A stretch of 64,000 nt of DNA from Roseiarcus fermentans (GCF_003315135.1 NZ_QNRK01000034.1:1-64000), one strand, 5' to 3'; positions 44,278-53,591 are shown, counted from the stretch's first letter. Program-made: numbers and translations. Notes: generated by a model from the letters alone, not told the origin.

Positions 44278-45378
44278 ATGAGAATCGCCCAGATCGCTCC
44301 CCTCCAAGAGAGCGTTCCGCCTAAGCTTTACGGAGGAACAGAACGAGTCGTGTCCTATCTGACCGAGGAACTGGTCCGGCAAGGCCACGACGTGACGCTT
44401 TTCGCGAGCGGCGATTCGGTCACCGCCGCTCGTCTTCTGCCGTTTTCCGATCGGGCGCTGCGGCTCGACCCCCGGGTGAAGGATCCGGTTCCCTACCAGG
44501 TCGTGATGCTCGACGCCGTGCGCGAGATGGCCGGCCAGTTCGACGTCCTCCACTTTCATGTCGACGTGCTCCACTATCCGCTGATTCGCGACTTCGTCGA
44601 CCGCACGGTCACGACCCTGCACGGAAGGCTCGACGCGCCGGAGGTGCGCCGCCTCTATTCGGTGTTCTCCGGCGCGCCGCTCGTGTCGATCTCGCTCGAT
44701 CAGCGCAAACCCATGCCGCCGGTCAACTGGGCCGGCATGGTCTACCACGGGCTTCCGCGCGATCTCCTGCCGTTCAGCCCCACGCCGAGAGGCGGCGGCT
44801 ACCTCGCGTTTCTCGGCCGGATTTCTCCCGAAAAGCGTCCCGACCGGGCGATCGAGATCGCGGCCCGGGTCGGCGCGCCGCTGAAGATCGCGGCCAAGAT
44901 CGACCGCGTCGACCAGGCCTATTGGGACGAGCGCATCCGGCCGATGGTCGAGGGCAATCCGAACGTCGAATTCGTCGGCGAGATCGACGAGCGGCGCAAG
45001 GCCCAGTTCCTCGGCGACGCCGCGGCGCTGCTGTTCCCGATCGACTGGCCGGAACCATTCGGCATGGTGATGATCGAGGCGATGGCGTGCGGGACGCCGG
45101 TGATCGCCTTCCGTCGTGGATCGTCGGCGGAAATTGTCGACGACGGCCTGTCCGGCTTTCTCGTCGACAGTCTCGACGAGGCGGTCGCGGCGGTGCGAGG
45201 TCTGCGCAGCCTCGACCGGCGGGCGGCGCGGGCGTGTTTCGAATCCCGCTTCACCGCCGAGCGCATGGCGCACGACTACCTGGCGATCTACCAGGCTCTG
45301 CCCGGCGTGCGGGGAAGGGCGCGCCGGCTGCGCCCGGTCCCCGCATTCGACACGGCGCCGAGCGGCCGCCGCGCCTGA
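44278..45378 (+). CDS. Family 4 glycosyltransferase
   Basis: 366 residues, GT-B fold. Near the N-terminus [32 protein letters not shown]. The C-terminal half holds [21 protein letters not shown] and the nucleotide-sugar site [20 protein letters not shown], then [11 protein letters not shown] (E-x7-E of GT4). Retaining transfer of a sugar from an NDP-sugar to glycan or lipid acceptors; soluble or peripheral. Its 3' end is 9 bp from the convergent glycogen-debranching-like gene. In rhizobia such a pair is common and linked to storage-glycan or stress metabolism, though I cannot assign the acceptor. Confidence 0.9.
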   Translation: MRIAQIAPLQESVPPKLYGGTERVVSYLTEELVRQGHDVTLFASGDSVTAARLLPFSDRALRLDPRVKDPVPYQVVMLDAVREMAGQFDVLHFHVDVLHYPLIRDFVDRTVTTLHGRLDAPEVRRLYSVFSGAPLVSISLDQRKPMPPVNWAGMVYHGLPRDLLPFSPTPRGGGYLAFLGRISPEKRPDRAIEIAARVGAPLKIAAKIDRVDQAYWDERIRPMVEGNPNVEFVGEIDERRKAQFLGDAAALLFPIDWPEPFGMVMIEAMACGTPVIAFRRGSSAEIVDDGLSGFLVDSLDEAVAAVRGLRSLDRRAARACFESRFTAERMAHDYLAIYQALPGVRGRARRLRPVPAFDTAPSGRRA

Positions 45379-45387
45379 CGGCGACAA

Positions 45388-47571
45388 TCAGGTCGTCGTC
45401 ACGACGCTGACCGCGCCCTGCCGGTCGAGCACGTCGACGACGACCCGCCGATCGGAGCGCCACAGCCCGATCTCGGCGACCGCGCCGCCCACCCTCAGGC
45501 CTTTCAGGACGATCCAGTCGAGGAATGGCGGCAGAACCGGCTCGGTGAAGGTGATCCGCGGCGCGGACGGATCCAGCGTCATGCCCAGGCACGACTGGAT
45601 CAGCGACAGCGGCGCGGCCGCCGCCCAGGCCTGCGGGATGCACGCCACCGGATAGAACGTCGGGCCTCGCCCCTTCTTGCGCGGAAAGCCGCACAGAAGC
45701 TCCGGCAGCCGGCGCAGGTCGACGTAGGTCGACGCGCTGAACAGGCCCTCGAACACCCTGCCCGCCTCCGCGCGATAGCCGTAGCGGGCAAAGCCCGACG
45801 CGATCAGCGCATTGTCGTGCGGCCAGACCGACCCGTTGTGGTAGCTCATCGGGTTGTAGCGGGCCTCGGTCGAGGCGACCGTGCGCACGCCCCAGCCGGA
45901 GAAGCCCGAGCTTCCCATCAGCGCGGCGACCACCGAGGCGGCGCGCTCGGGAAAGGCGATCCCGGTGAACAGCGCATGGCCGGCGTTGGAGGCCCGCACC
46001 CGGCACGGCTTCTTGTCGCCGTCGAGCGCGAGGACGTAGGTGCCGAGCGCCTCGTCGAAGAACAGGCGGTCGAACTGCACGCGCAACGCCTCGGCCTTGC
46101 GGTCGAACGCCGGCGCCTGGCCCTCGCGCCCGAGCCGCCGCGCGATGTCGCCGGCCGCGCGCCAGGCGGCGTAGACGTAGGCCTGCACCTCGGCCAGCGC
46201 GATCGGCGCCTGCGCCATCGATCCGTCCTCGTGGAACACGGCGTCGTGGCTGTCCTTCCAGCCCTGGTTGACGAGTCCGTCGCGATTGCGCCGGGCGTAT
46301 TCGACGAAGCCGTCGCCGTCGCGGTCGCCGTATCGCTCGATCCAGCCGAGCGCGGCCTCGATGTTCGGCCACAATGCGCGCAGGGCGTCCATGTCGCCGG
46401 TCCGCTCGAGATAGGCGCCCGCGAGCATGACGAACAGCGGGGTGGAATCGACGCTGCCGTAATAGCGGCCGAACGGAACCTCGCCGAGTTCGGCCATTTC
46501 GCCGTGCCGGGCCTCGTGTAAAATCTTGCCCGGCTCGGCGTCCGAGGCGTCGTCCACAGCGGTCGCCTGGGTCGCGGCGAGATGCATCAGCACGCCGCGG
46601 GCGATGGCGGGATCGAGCCACAGCGTCTCCATGGCGGTGATGAGCGCGTCGCGGCCGAACACGGCGCTGAACCACGGGATGCCGGCATAAGGGTAGGGAC
46701 CCTCGGGCAGGCGGGTGACGAGCATGTAGAGGTCCGCGATGGCGCGGCTCGCCGCCTCGTTGAAGATGTCGTTGGAGGTCTGGATCGTGACCGCCCGGGC
46801 CATGGAGGCGCGCAGTTCGCGCCGGGCGTCCCGAAGCGAAAGGAAGTAGGCCCGGTAGGCCCGGTCGGCGGGAGGACCCTGCCGACTGTCGATCTCGATG
46901 AAGATCGAGCGGGATTCGCCGGCGTCGAGGTCGAGCATGTAGCAGGCGCGGTCGCCGTCGAGCGCCGTGGGCTTGGGATCGAACATCAGGGTGGTGGTGC
47001 GCAGCCGCGCGTCGAGGCCGGTGTAGCTGAGAACGACGGAGGCCTCCTCGACGCGCGGATGGTGACCAACGCCGCGCTTCTCGCGCTGAAATCCGCGCAC
47101 CTCGAACAGATCGGCGAAGTCCGCCGCGAATTCGACCGCGATCTCGATCCGGCGCCGGCGGTCGTCGAAATTGCGCACGTTGATCCGTTCGAAGCACGCG
47201 GTCCGCCACAGGAATCGCGAACGGCGGATGTGGATGAGGTCGTGCGCCAGCAGCATCTGGCCGTGGTCGTCGGTCAGGTCCGGATTGGTCAGGTCGCAGG
47301 TCAGCGTCGCGTTGTCGTCGCGCAGGCTCGAACTCAAGAGCAGCGGCGGCCGGCGTTCGATCAGCAGGACGAGGCAGCAGAGATGGCGGGTGTCGCGGTA
47401 GTAGACGCCCTCGGCGCCGGGAGGCCGGATGTCGCCGCGGCCGTCGAACACCGCGAACCCGTCGCCGTGCTTGAGAACCAGAGGCCGGACGTCCTTGACC
47501 GAATCCGACGCTGCGATGGCGTATGGCTCGGGGGCGTCGCCGGCGTCGAGGCGCTTGGCGGAATCCTGCAT
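45388..47571 (-). CDS. Amylo-alpha-1,6-glucosidase-like (glycogen-debranching N-terminal domain) protein
   Basis: 727 residues from ATG 47571, supported by GGAGAGG just upstream; an ATG 12 bp earlier is possible. N-terminal glycogen-debranching domain (VLKHGDGFAVFDGRGDIRP, GVYYRDTRHL, LTNPD), then an (alpha/alpha)6 barrel with IPWFSAVFGRDALITAM, RYYGSVDSTPLFVML, ERYGDRDGDGFVEYARR, NQGWKDSHDAV and YNPMSYHNGSVWPHDN. These are conserved in bacterial GH13-independent debranching/GH15-like hydrolases, often annotated as amylo-alpha-1,6-glucosidase. Proposed to act on branched alpha-glucans or trehalose-linked stores. No signal peptide, so cytoplasmic. Upstream leader contains the second MITE-like repeat. 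Confidence 0.9.
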   Translation of the reverse strand: MQDSAKRLDAGDAPEPYAIAASDSVKDVRPLVLKHGDGFAVFDGRGDIRPPGAEGVYYRDTRHLCCLVLLIERRPPLLLSSSLRDDNATLTCDLTNPDLTDDHGQMLLAHDLIHIRRSRFLWRTACFERINVRNFDDRRRRIEIAVEFAADFADLFEVRGFQREKRGVGHHPRVEEASVVLSYTGLDARLRTTTLMFDPKPTALDGDRACYMLDLDAGESRSIFIEIDSRQGPPADRAYRAYFLSLRDARRELRASMARAVTIQTSNDIFNEAASRAIADLYMLVTRLPEGPYPYAGIPWFSAVFGRDALITAMETLWLDPAIARGVLMHLAATQATAVDDASDAEPGKILHEARHGEMAELGEVPFGRYYGSVDSTPLFVMLAGAYLERTGDMDALRALWPNIEAALGWIERYGDRDGDGFVEYARRNRDGLVNQGWKDSHDAVFHEDGSMAQAPIALAEVQAYVYAAWRAAGDIARRLGREGQAPAFDRKAEALRVQFDRLFFDEALGTYVLALDGDKKPCRVRASNAGHALFTGIAFPERAASVVAALMGSSGFSGWGVRTVASTEARYNPMSYHNGSVWPHDNALIASGFARYGYRAEAGRVFEGLFSASTYVDLRRLPELLCGFPRKKGRGPTFYPVACIPQAWAAAAPLSLIQSCLGMTLDPSAPRITFTEPVLPPFLDWIVLKGLRVGGAVAEIGLWRSDRRVVVDVLDRQGAVSVVTTT

Positions 47572-47583
47572 GACCCTCTCCAT

Positions 47584-48140
47584 CGTGAGCGCGGCGCCGT
47601 TATCGCCCTGCGGCCCGGGACATGGACAGCGTTTCCACCGTGCGCAGGATACCCAGGACCGCGGCGCTTCTCGGGCCGAACGGCATCGAAACAGCGGCCG
47701 GAACGGGGTTTTGCCTTGGGAAGTAACTCCCAACCCCGTCATTGCGAGGAGCAAAGCGACGAAGCAACCCATGCCGCCGCTTGCTTCCTGCGGAAGAAAT
47801 CGCTCCGTCTTCTGCTCGCAACCAAGGGCGGCTGGACGACCAGAGGGCGCGACAGCGGCCCAGCGGCCCTGGATCGCTTCGCTTCGCTCGCGATGACGGC
47901 GCTGTTGGCCACCGGCTTGGGAGTTACCTTGGGAAGCCGTTTCGTCGACGGTCGGGCAGGCGCGGGCTGCGCGTGTCCGAGGCCGGAGAGCCTTCGGCAA
48001 CCGGGAGGGGCGGCGTCTCGCCGCTCAGGCGCCGGAGACGGGCGCCTCCAATCGAGGGGCGCCCCGGGCAGAGCTGCTTTGGCAGCCGGTTGACGCGCCG
48101 TTCTCCCCAGAGCAGGACGAAGCCCGCCCCCCCGCCACTT
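47584..48140. other. Non-coding spacer containing MITE-like repeat copy 2
   Basis: 557 bases upstream of the debranching-like gene and downstream of the PemK-like toxin. Contains the composite element 47723-47927. The parts outside the element show only short low-complexity frames. No gene proposed. Confidence 0.5.
47723..47927. repeat. Composite palindromic (MITE-like) element, copy 2
   Basis: Outer terminal inverted repeats GTAACTCCCAA (47723-47733) and TTGGGAGTTAC (47917-47927), a perfect 11-bp match. Inner arms GTCATTGCGAGGAGCAAAGC (47738-47757, continuing CGACGAAGC) and, inverted, GGATCGCTTCGCTTCGCTCG (47871-47890). Same plan as 2312-2561; the outer consensus is GTAACTnCCAA. No coding capacity. 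Confidence 0.7.
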
Positions 48141-48488
48141 TCAGGATTCCGCTTTATCGAGCTCGAAGATATCGACAACCCGAGCGAGGATCTCCGCGAC
48201 AACCGCATCCGGAAGCGCTTCGACAAACTTCCCTTTTCGTCCCCTGATGTCGATCGTGCGGATCTGGTTGCAGAGCGCCACGCCGGTTGTGTCGGTCCCG
48301 GCGCCGGTCAGCGAGACCGCCATTCCGCCGTAGCGCGCCGCGAAGCCTCCCGATGTGATGGGGGCGATCAGCGCGGGGCTGACCCGATTGAGCGCGGCGG
48401 GACTGAGGACGACGACCGGCCGCGCGCCTTGCTGTTCATGGCCGACCGTCGGGTTGAGGTCCACCATATAGATGTCGCCCCGATTCAT
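48141..48488 (-). CDS. PemK/MazF-family toxin
   Basis: 115 residues, CcdB/MazF-like barrel: NRGDIYMVDLNPTVGHEQQGARPVVVLSP (split here by the standard loop), IAPITSGG, GVALCNQIRTIDIRGRKGKFVEAL. These are typical of MazF/PemK mRNA interferases. The ATG overlaps the antitoxin stop by one base (TGATG). Upstream partner is an AbrB-type antitoxin, completing a type II module. It lies between the second repeat element and the lipid operon. Confidence 0.92.
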   Translation of the reverse strand: MNRGDIYMVDLNPTVGHEQQGARPVVVLSPAALNRVSPALIAPITSGGFAARYGGMAVSLTGAGTDTTGVALCNQIRTIDIRGRKGKFVEALPDAVVAEILARVVDIFELDKAES

Positions 48489-48760
48489 CAGATGATTTCC
48501 CGTCCCACGCGGGGCGCGTCTTCCCATTCCGCTTCCTCGGGCGCCTGGGGCGCCGAAAGGTCCATCGAGGCGATCAGTTCCTCCAGGGAATACCGGCGCG
48601 GCCGCGGGGCCACGGGTTGCACGGCGATTTCTCCCTCGCGGCTGATCAGCGTGACCTCCTGCTGCGCCCGAAGGCCGAAAGCCTCCACGAGGTCGCTGGG
48701 AATCGTGACCATCAGCGAGCCTCCGACCTTGCGCACCCTCGAGACGACTTTCTTTTCCAT
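48488..48760 (-). CDS. AbrB/PemI-like antitoxin
   Basis: 90 residues. SpoVT-AbrB swapped-hairpin domain at the N-terminus (KVVSRVRKVGGSLMVTIP, SDLVEAFGLRAQQEVTLI), then a flexible acidic tail (SLEELIASMDLSAPQAPEE) that would bind the toxin. It represses its own operon and neutralises the PemK-like toxin. The region upstream (48761-48800) is unusually AT-rich (TATATAA and TTTAACT stretches), fitting an autoregulated promoter and possible acquisition. Confidence 0.9.
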   Translation of the reverse strand: MEKKVVSRVRKVGGSLMVTIPSDLVEAFGLRAQQEVTLISREGEIAVQPVAPRPRRYSLEELIASMDLSAPQAPEEAEWEDAPRVGREII

Positions 48761-48800
48761 GATCAATTTCCATAAGTTTAACTGATATATAATCGCGTCG
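48761..48800 (-). promoter_or_regulatory. AT-rich promoter region of the AbrB/PemK module
   Basis: Read on the minus strand it contains GATTATATATCAG and TTAAACTTATGG shortly before the antitoxin ATG, markedly AT-rich for this genome. Likely holds the -10 and the AbrB binding site; exact hexamers are ambiguous. Confidence 0.45.
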
Positions 48801-48903
48801 CACTCCGAACGAAAGAGCAAATTGACGCGAGCCCTTCGCCGAGGCGCAGCAGGATCGGGATCGGATTTCACCGTTACCGCGCTTCCGTCCGGCGCAAATC
48901 GCT

Positions 48904-50673
48904 CTAGCTCTTCGGCGCAAGGCCCGCCTGGCGCGAGCGGGCGGGCGCCTTCCGCGCGCGCGCGGCCTCGGGCGGTCGCTGCTTCGGCGCCTCTCCCTCC
49001 GGAGCCGGTTCGGCCGGCTCCGCGCTTCGCCGCCCCTTGGCGACCGGCCGGTCCGGCTGCGCCGCCGCGTCCGCAACGTCCGCATCGCGGCTCTCGAGCC
49101 GCCGCCGCAAGGCCTCGGTCGCCTGCGCCAGCCCGTCGATCTCGCGGCCGAGCGGGCTCTTGCGTTCGTGCGCCGCGGCGCGCTCCGGCTTCGCCTCGCC
49201 GAGCGCGATCGGCTGGTGCGTCGCCGGCGGCTTCGCCGCCAGGGCCACCGCGATCGACGTGACGAAATCGGGCCGGGCGGCCTCGGCGTCCGCCGCCCTC
49301 AGGGCGGCGAAGTCCTCGACGATGAGATCGGCGATCCGCTGCGCGTCGGGAACGGTCTCGCTGCAGGCGATCAGGCCGAAGTCGAGCGTGTCGAGGTAGC
49401 TCTGCACGGTGAGGTTGAGCGCGCCGCCGTGGAACGGGATCGAGATCGGGAAATAGTGGGTCGCCTTCGCGCCGACGCAGTAGAACGGCTCGCGCGGGCC
49501 GGGCACGTTCGACACGACCAGGTTGAAGAACGGCCAGACGTAGTTGGCGGCCCGCGCGCCCGCCCACAGCCGGGCGATCCCCATGATCGCCAGCGGCGCG
49601 CCGATGATCGAGACGTTGGTGGTGACGAACTCGCGCAGGTCGGAGAACAGCGCCTTGGCCTCCTCCCCGGCGGCCTTGGCCGCGGCCAGCCGCGGCAGCG
49701 GTTCGGCGACGTCGGTCGGCAGCTTCGACACGGTGAAGATCACCTGATTGTTGAGCTGGGCGTCGCCCCGCGGCCGGACCGAGGCCGGCACGCCCGCCGT
49801 CAGCGGCTTCTCCGGCAAGGCCCCGCGCTCGGACAGATAGCGCCTGAGGGCGCCCGAGGTCAGCGCGAGCACGACGTCGTTGACCGTCGCGCCGCGCGAT
49901 CGCGCCACCGCCCGGATCTCGGCGAAGGGGAGCGAGGCGGTCGCGAACACCCTGTGGCCGGAGATCGCGGCGTTGAACGGCGTCCTCGGCATGTCCTTGA
50001 CGTAGCTGTACAGGAACTTCGCGTCGCGGACGAAATTCGGCGCGGTCTTCGTCAGCGCCCGCGCCACCGAGGGCAGGGACGCGACCGCGCGAAACCCCTG
50101 GCGGACGAAGTCGCCGATGGCGGTGCTGGCGATCTCGATTCCGTCGACCGGCTCGGGGTCGGGCGAAACGAGCCGTCGCGGGGCGCGCTCCTCTCCGCTC
50201 TGCGGGGCGAAGTCGTAGATGACGCCGATCGTCGCCATCCCGGCGACCCCGTCCATCGCGCTGTGGTGGACCTTGACGTAGACGGCGAAGGCGCCGTCCT
50301 CGAGCCCCTCGATGAAGGTGTATTCCCACAACGGGCGCGTCCGGTCGAGCGGGACGGCGTGCAGTTGCGCGACCAGCGCGCGCAGCTCCTCCATGCCCCC
50401 CGGCTTCGGCAGGGCGGCGTGGCGGATGTGGTAGTCGAGGTCCGGCTGGTCGTCGACCCAGACGGGATGGTCGAGGCCGAGCGGCGTCGATTCGAGGCGT
50501 CGGCGATAGGACGGCAGAAGGTCGAGGCGCGCGGCGGTGTGGGCGCGGAAGCGGGCGAACAGGTCGTCGCTCGGGGCCTCGGGCTTGAAGATCGTCAGGC
50601 TCGCCACATGCATCGGCGTCTCGGGCGTCTCCATGTAGAGAAAGAGCGCGTCGAGCGCGGACAGGCGTTTCAT
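48904..50673 (-). CDS. Wax ester synthase/diacylglycerol acyltransferase (WS/DGAT)
   Basis: 589 residues. The catalytic HHxxxDG is present as HHSAMDG (His136, His137, Asp141, Gly142). Also DALFLYMETPETPMHVASL at the N-terminus and NNQVIFTVSKLPTD and VVSNVPGPREPFYCVGAK in the C-terminal half, all typical. It esterifies fatty acyl-CoA with a long-chain alcohol or diacylglycerol to make wax esters or triacylglycerol. About 110 C-terminal residues beyond the usual 460-480 are Ala/Arg/Pro/Glu-rich, likely disordered. ATG overlaps the stop of the upstream hydrolase gene (50670-50673), so it is the third gene of an operon. Confidence 0.92.
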   Translation of the reverse strand: MKRLSALDALFLYMETPETPMHVASLTIFKPEAPSDDLFARFRAHTAARLDLLPSYRRRLESTPLGLDHPVWVDDQPDLDYHIRHAALPKPGGMEELRALVAQLHAVPLDRTRPLWEYTFIEGLEDGAFAVYVKVHHSAMDGVAGMATIGVIYDFAPQSGEERAPRRLVSPDPEPVDGIEIASTAIGDFVRQGFRAVASLPSVARALTKTAPNFVRDAKFLYSYVKDMPRTPFNAAISGHRVFATASLPFAEIRAVARSRGATVNDVVLALTSGALRRYLSERGALPEKPLTAGVPASVRPRGDAQLNNQVIFTVSKLPTDVAEPLPRLAAAKAAGEEAKALFSDLREFVTTNVSIIGAPLAIMGIARLWAGARAANYVWPFFNLVVSNVPGPREPFYCVGAKATHYFPISIPFHGGALNLTVQSYLDTLDFGLIACSETVPDAQRIADLIVEDFAALRAADAEAARPDFVTSIAVALAAKPPATHQPIALGEAKPERAAAHERKSPLGREIDGLAQATEALRRRLESRDADVADAAAQPDRPVAKGRRSAEPAEPAPEGEAPKQRPPEAARARKAPARSRQAGLAPKS

Positions 50674-51581
50674 GGCGTTCCCCCAAGCGTTTCAGGCTCT
50701 GCGGCGGCGTCGGCCTTCAAGCAGTGTCCCGCGATCTCCTCGATCAGCAGCGGCACGAGCGCCTCGGGCAGAAAATGGCCCATTCCGGGCACGATGCGCA
50801 AGCGCGCGCCGGGAATGGCGGCGGCGGTCATCTCGCCGCCGACCAGCGGCACCAGCGGGTCCTCGGAGCCGTGCAGGACGAGGGTCGGCGCGCGCACATG
50901 GGCCAGCAGGGCGACCCGGCTCGGCGCGGTCTGGATGGCGATCAGGTGACGGGCGAAGCTGTCGGGGCGAAAGCTGCGCGCGACGGAGCGGTCGACCTTC
51001 GCCCGCAGCTCGGAGTCGGTCGGCGGATAGGCCGAGCCGCCGACCAGCCGGAAGAAGGCGGTCATGCGGCGGATCGCCTGCTCGCGGTTGCGCGCCGGGG
51101 GCTTGAGCAGCGCGCCGAGCACCCTCGCCTTCGGCATCACCCGCACCGGCGAGGACATGATCGAGGTCAGGCTCCTGACCCGGTCCGGGCGCTCGGCCGC
51201 GACGATCTGCGCGATCATGCCGCCCATCGAGGCGCCGACCACGTGGGCGGCGGCGATCCCCAGCGCATCCATCAGGCCGACCGCGTCGCGCGCCATGTCG
51301 TCGAGGGTGTAGGGCGGCCGCACCGGCAGCCGAAGCGCGGCGCGGGCCATCATGCCGGAGGTCGCGAGCCGCCCCGCCGACGGCATCGGGCTCGACAGGC
51401 CGACGTCGCGATTGTCGAAGCGAACGACGCGAAAGCCGCGGCGCGCGAGCCCTTCGCACAGCGAATCCGGCCAGGCGACCAGCTGCATGCCGAGGCCCAT
51501 GACGAGCAGGATCGCCGGCGCGTCCGGCGCGCCGAAGGTTTCGTACTCGATCGTGACGCCGTTCGCCTGGGCGGCGGTCAT
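50670..51581 (-). CDS. Alpha/beta hydrolase (esterase/lipase-like)
   Basis: 303 residues. ILLVMGLGMQLVAWPDSL, VRFDNRDVGLSS, nucleophile elbow VVGASMGGMIAQIVAA (G-x-S-x-G), acid in LVLHGSEDPLVPL and His in IVPGMGHFLPEAL. This is the common 'DNRDxG' hydrolase subfamily. It overlaps both neighbours by 4 bp: SDR upstream, WS/DGAT downstream. In this setting it may release or trim acyl chains, or hydrolyse lipid intermediates, in neutral-lipid metabolism. Confidence 0.9.
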   Translation of the reverse strand: MTAAQANGVTIEYETFGAPDAPAILLVMGLGMQLVAWPDSLCEGLARRGFRVVRFDNRDVGLSSPMPSAGRLATSGMMARAALRLPVRPPYTLDDMARDAVGLMDALGIAAAHVVGASMGGMIAQIVAAERPDRVRSLTSIMSSPVRVMPKARVLGALLKPPARNREQAIRRMTAFFRLVGGSAYPPTDSELRAKVDRSVARSFRPDSFARHLIAIQTAPSRVALLAHVRAPTLVLHGSEDPLVPLVGGEMTAAAIPGARLRIVPGMGHFLPEALVPLLIEEIAGHCLKADAAAEPETLGGTP

Positions 51582-52441
51582 GACCGCCGCCCTCCCGCGC
51601 CGCCGAAGCCTCGGAGCGCCGCGGCGAGCCGTTCCCAGCCGCCGCCGTTCATCGCGCCGCCGACCGCGCGCACGAGCGGCCTCGGGGCCATCGACGCGGA
51701 CCCGGCGATCAGCCGGTTGACGAGGCCCGGCGCGACGATCGTTTCGCCCTTCAGGCAGGCCGCACAGCCGGCCTCGGCCACCGCCCTGGGCGACATGACC
51801 ATCGCCGCCGGGATCGGCCGCCCGAGCGCGGAGCCGCGCATCATCGCGGTGTCCGTCAGCCCCGGGCAGAGCGCGGTCGCCGTGACGCCGGTCCCGTGCA
51901 GCTCCTCGGCCAGAGCCTCGGTCAGCGACAGCACGAAGGCCTTGGCGGCGGCGTAGACGGCGAGCCGGGGCACGGGCATGAAGGCTGCGATCGAGGCGAC
52001 GTTGAGGATGCGTCCCTCGCCGCGCGCGATCATCGCGGGCAGGAAAAGCCGGGTCAGCGCCGTCAGCGCGACGACGTTGACCTGCAGGAGATTGACGACG
52101 TCGTCGAGCGGTTCCGTCGCGAACGGGCCCTCGATCAGGACGCCGGCGTTGTTGACCAGAACGGCGACCTCGACGCCGGCGGCGCGCAGCGCTTCGGCCA
52201 TCGCCTGCGGCGCGCCGGCGAGGCTCAGGTCGACCGGCATGGTCATGACCCGGACCGCGTGGGCCGCGGCGAGTTCGCGCCCGAGCGCGTCGATCTCCGG
52301 TTCCCGGCGGGCCGCGAGGACGAGGTCGTATCGGCGCGAGGCGAACGCGCGCGCCAGTTCCGCGCCGATACCGGCCGACGCGCCGGTCACCAGCGCCCAG
52401 CCGCCGCCGTTTCGCCTCGTCCCGGCTTCCGACCGTCCCAA
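51578..52441 (-). CDS. Short-chain dehydrogenase/reductase
   Basis: 287 residues from TTG 52441 (GGAGGG about 6 bp upstream). NAD(P)-binding TGASAGIGAELARAF, VNNAGVLIEGPF, catalytic Ser in NVASIAAFM, YAAAKAF (Tyr-x3-Lys), and a C-terminal extension of 40-50 residues. The pattern fits classical SDRs acting on acyl, sterol or keto substrates. Being first in an operon with a WS/DGAT, it could be a fatty aldehyde/acyl reductase supplying long-chain alcohol; Acr1-type reductases belong to the SDR superfamily. That link is inference. A longer N-terminus in frame is low-complexity and unlikely. Confidence 0.85.
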   Translation of the reverse strand: MGRSEAGTRRNGGGWALVTGASAGIGAELARAFASRRYDLVLAARREPEIDALGRELAAAHAVRVMTMPVDLSLAGAPQAMAEALRAAGVEVAVLVNNAGVLIEGPFATEPLDDVVNLLQVNVVALTALTRLFLPAMIARGEGRILNVASIAAFMPVPRLAVYAAAKAFVLSLTEALAEELHGTGVTATALCPGLTDTAMMRGSALGRPIPAAMVMSPRAVAEAGCAACLKGETIVAPGLVNRLIAGSASMAPRPLVRAVGGAMNGGGWERLAAALRGFGGAGGRRS

Positions 52442-52644
52442 GCGGCGCCCTCCGTTCGTCCCGACCGCGCTCGCGGCCGCGGCCACACTAGCGGACGCGC
52501 CCCCGGCGGGCCACAGAGGATCCGCGTCAAAACGGCGCGGCCTGCTTCGCACGCCGCCGGCTGCGCCCGGGCGCGAATTCGAGGCCTTGGGGGATCGGAA
52601 GAACCGCGCTAGCGTTGTGTCGGGTCCGAACCAAGGCGAGACCG

Positions 52645-53499
52645 ATGTCTTCACCGACGATCATCGACACCCACCTCCACCTGATCTATCGCGACCGGCT
52701 GAGCTACCCGTGGCTCGGCGCGGTGGCGGCGCTCGATCGCGACGCGCGCTACGAGCGTTATGCGGAAGAGGCGCGGCGCTGCGGCGTCGGCGGCGCGCTG
52801 CACATGGAGGTCGACGTCGCCGAGCCCGACATCGAGGCCGAATCCCGCAACGTCGAGGACCTGGCCATCGAGGGCGCGACGCTCCTGCGCGGCGCGATCA
52901 GCGCCTGCCGCCCGGAGAGCCCGGACTTTCCCGCCTTCCTCGAACGCGCGCTCGGCAATCCGTTCATCAAGGGGTTTCGCCGCATCCTCCACAACGTCCC
53001 GGACGGGTTGAGCGAGCGGCCGATCTTCCGCGAAAACGTCAGGCGGCTGTCCGGGACCGGCCGGCCGTTCGACCTGTGCGTCCGGCCCGATCAGCTCGAC
53101 CGGGCGCTGGCGCTGATCGACGCCTGTCCGGACGTGCTGTTCGTCCTCGACCATTGCGGCGCGCAATCCGTCACCGCGAGCCTCGCGCCGGTCTGGCGCG
53201 CCCGGATCGCCGACGTGGCGCGCCGCCCCAACGTCTGCGCCAAGATTTCCGGCGTCGTCGCCTATCTCGACGCCAAGGCCTGGACGCTCGCCGACCTGCG
53301 TCCCTATGTCGAGCCGGTGATCGAGCGGTTCGGCTGGGACCGCGTCGTCTGGGGCAGCGATTGGCCGGTCTGCACGCTGACCGCGTCGCTCTCGATCTGG
53401 CTCGCCGCGACCCACGCCCTGACCCGCGGGGCGTCGGTCGACGAGCGCGACCGGCTGTTCGCCGGCAACGCCCGGCGGCTGTGGCGGATTGAGGGGTGA
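52645..53499 (+). CDS. Amidohydrolase-2-type TIM-barrel hydrolase
   Basis: 284 residues. IIDTHLHLIYRDRLSYPWL holds the HxH metal site; GALHMEVDVAE, IKGFRRILHNV, FVLDHCGAQSV and WGSDWPVCTL (catalytic Asp) follow the family order. This subgroup includes L-fuconolactonases and 2-pyrone-4,6-dicarboxylate hydrolases (lactone opening, no decarboxylation). No sugar-lactone or lignin-aromatic genes are adjacent, so the substrate stays open. ATG 52645. Confidence 0.88.
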   Translation: MSSPTIIDTHLHLIYRDRLSYPWLGAVAALDRDARYERYAEEARRCGVGGALHMEVDVAEPDIEAESRNVEDLAIEGATLLRGAISACRPESPDFPAFLERALGNPFIKGFRRILHNVPDGLSERPIFRENVRRLSGTGRPFDLCVRPDQLDRALALIDACPDVLFVLDHCGAQSVTASLAPVWRARIADVARRPNVCAKISGVVAYLDAKAWTLADLRPYVEPVIERFGWDRVVWGSDWPVCTLTASLSIWLAATHALTRGASVDERDRLFAGNARRLWRIEG

Positions 53500-53531
53500 G
53501 GCGCTCACGCGACCCGGAGCGGCGGGGCGCC

Positions 53532-53559
53532 TTGCGCCCCTGCGCCGTGGCGCTACACT
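53532..53559 (+). promoter_or_regulatory. Promoter-like hexamers before the small secreted protein
   Basis: TTGCGC (53532-53537), 16-bp spacer, TACACT (53554-53559), 33 bp before ATG 53592. Suggests an independent transcript. Confidence 0.45.
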
Positions 53560-53591
53560 GCCGGCGGCGCTCGGGGGAGACGGAGGTTTCC

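Noticed and set aside
45230-45262. tRNA-like TTCGAATCCC word
   Set aside because: It lies inside the glycosyltransferase coding sequence; no cloverleaf or acceptor stem around it. No tRNA was found in the window.
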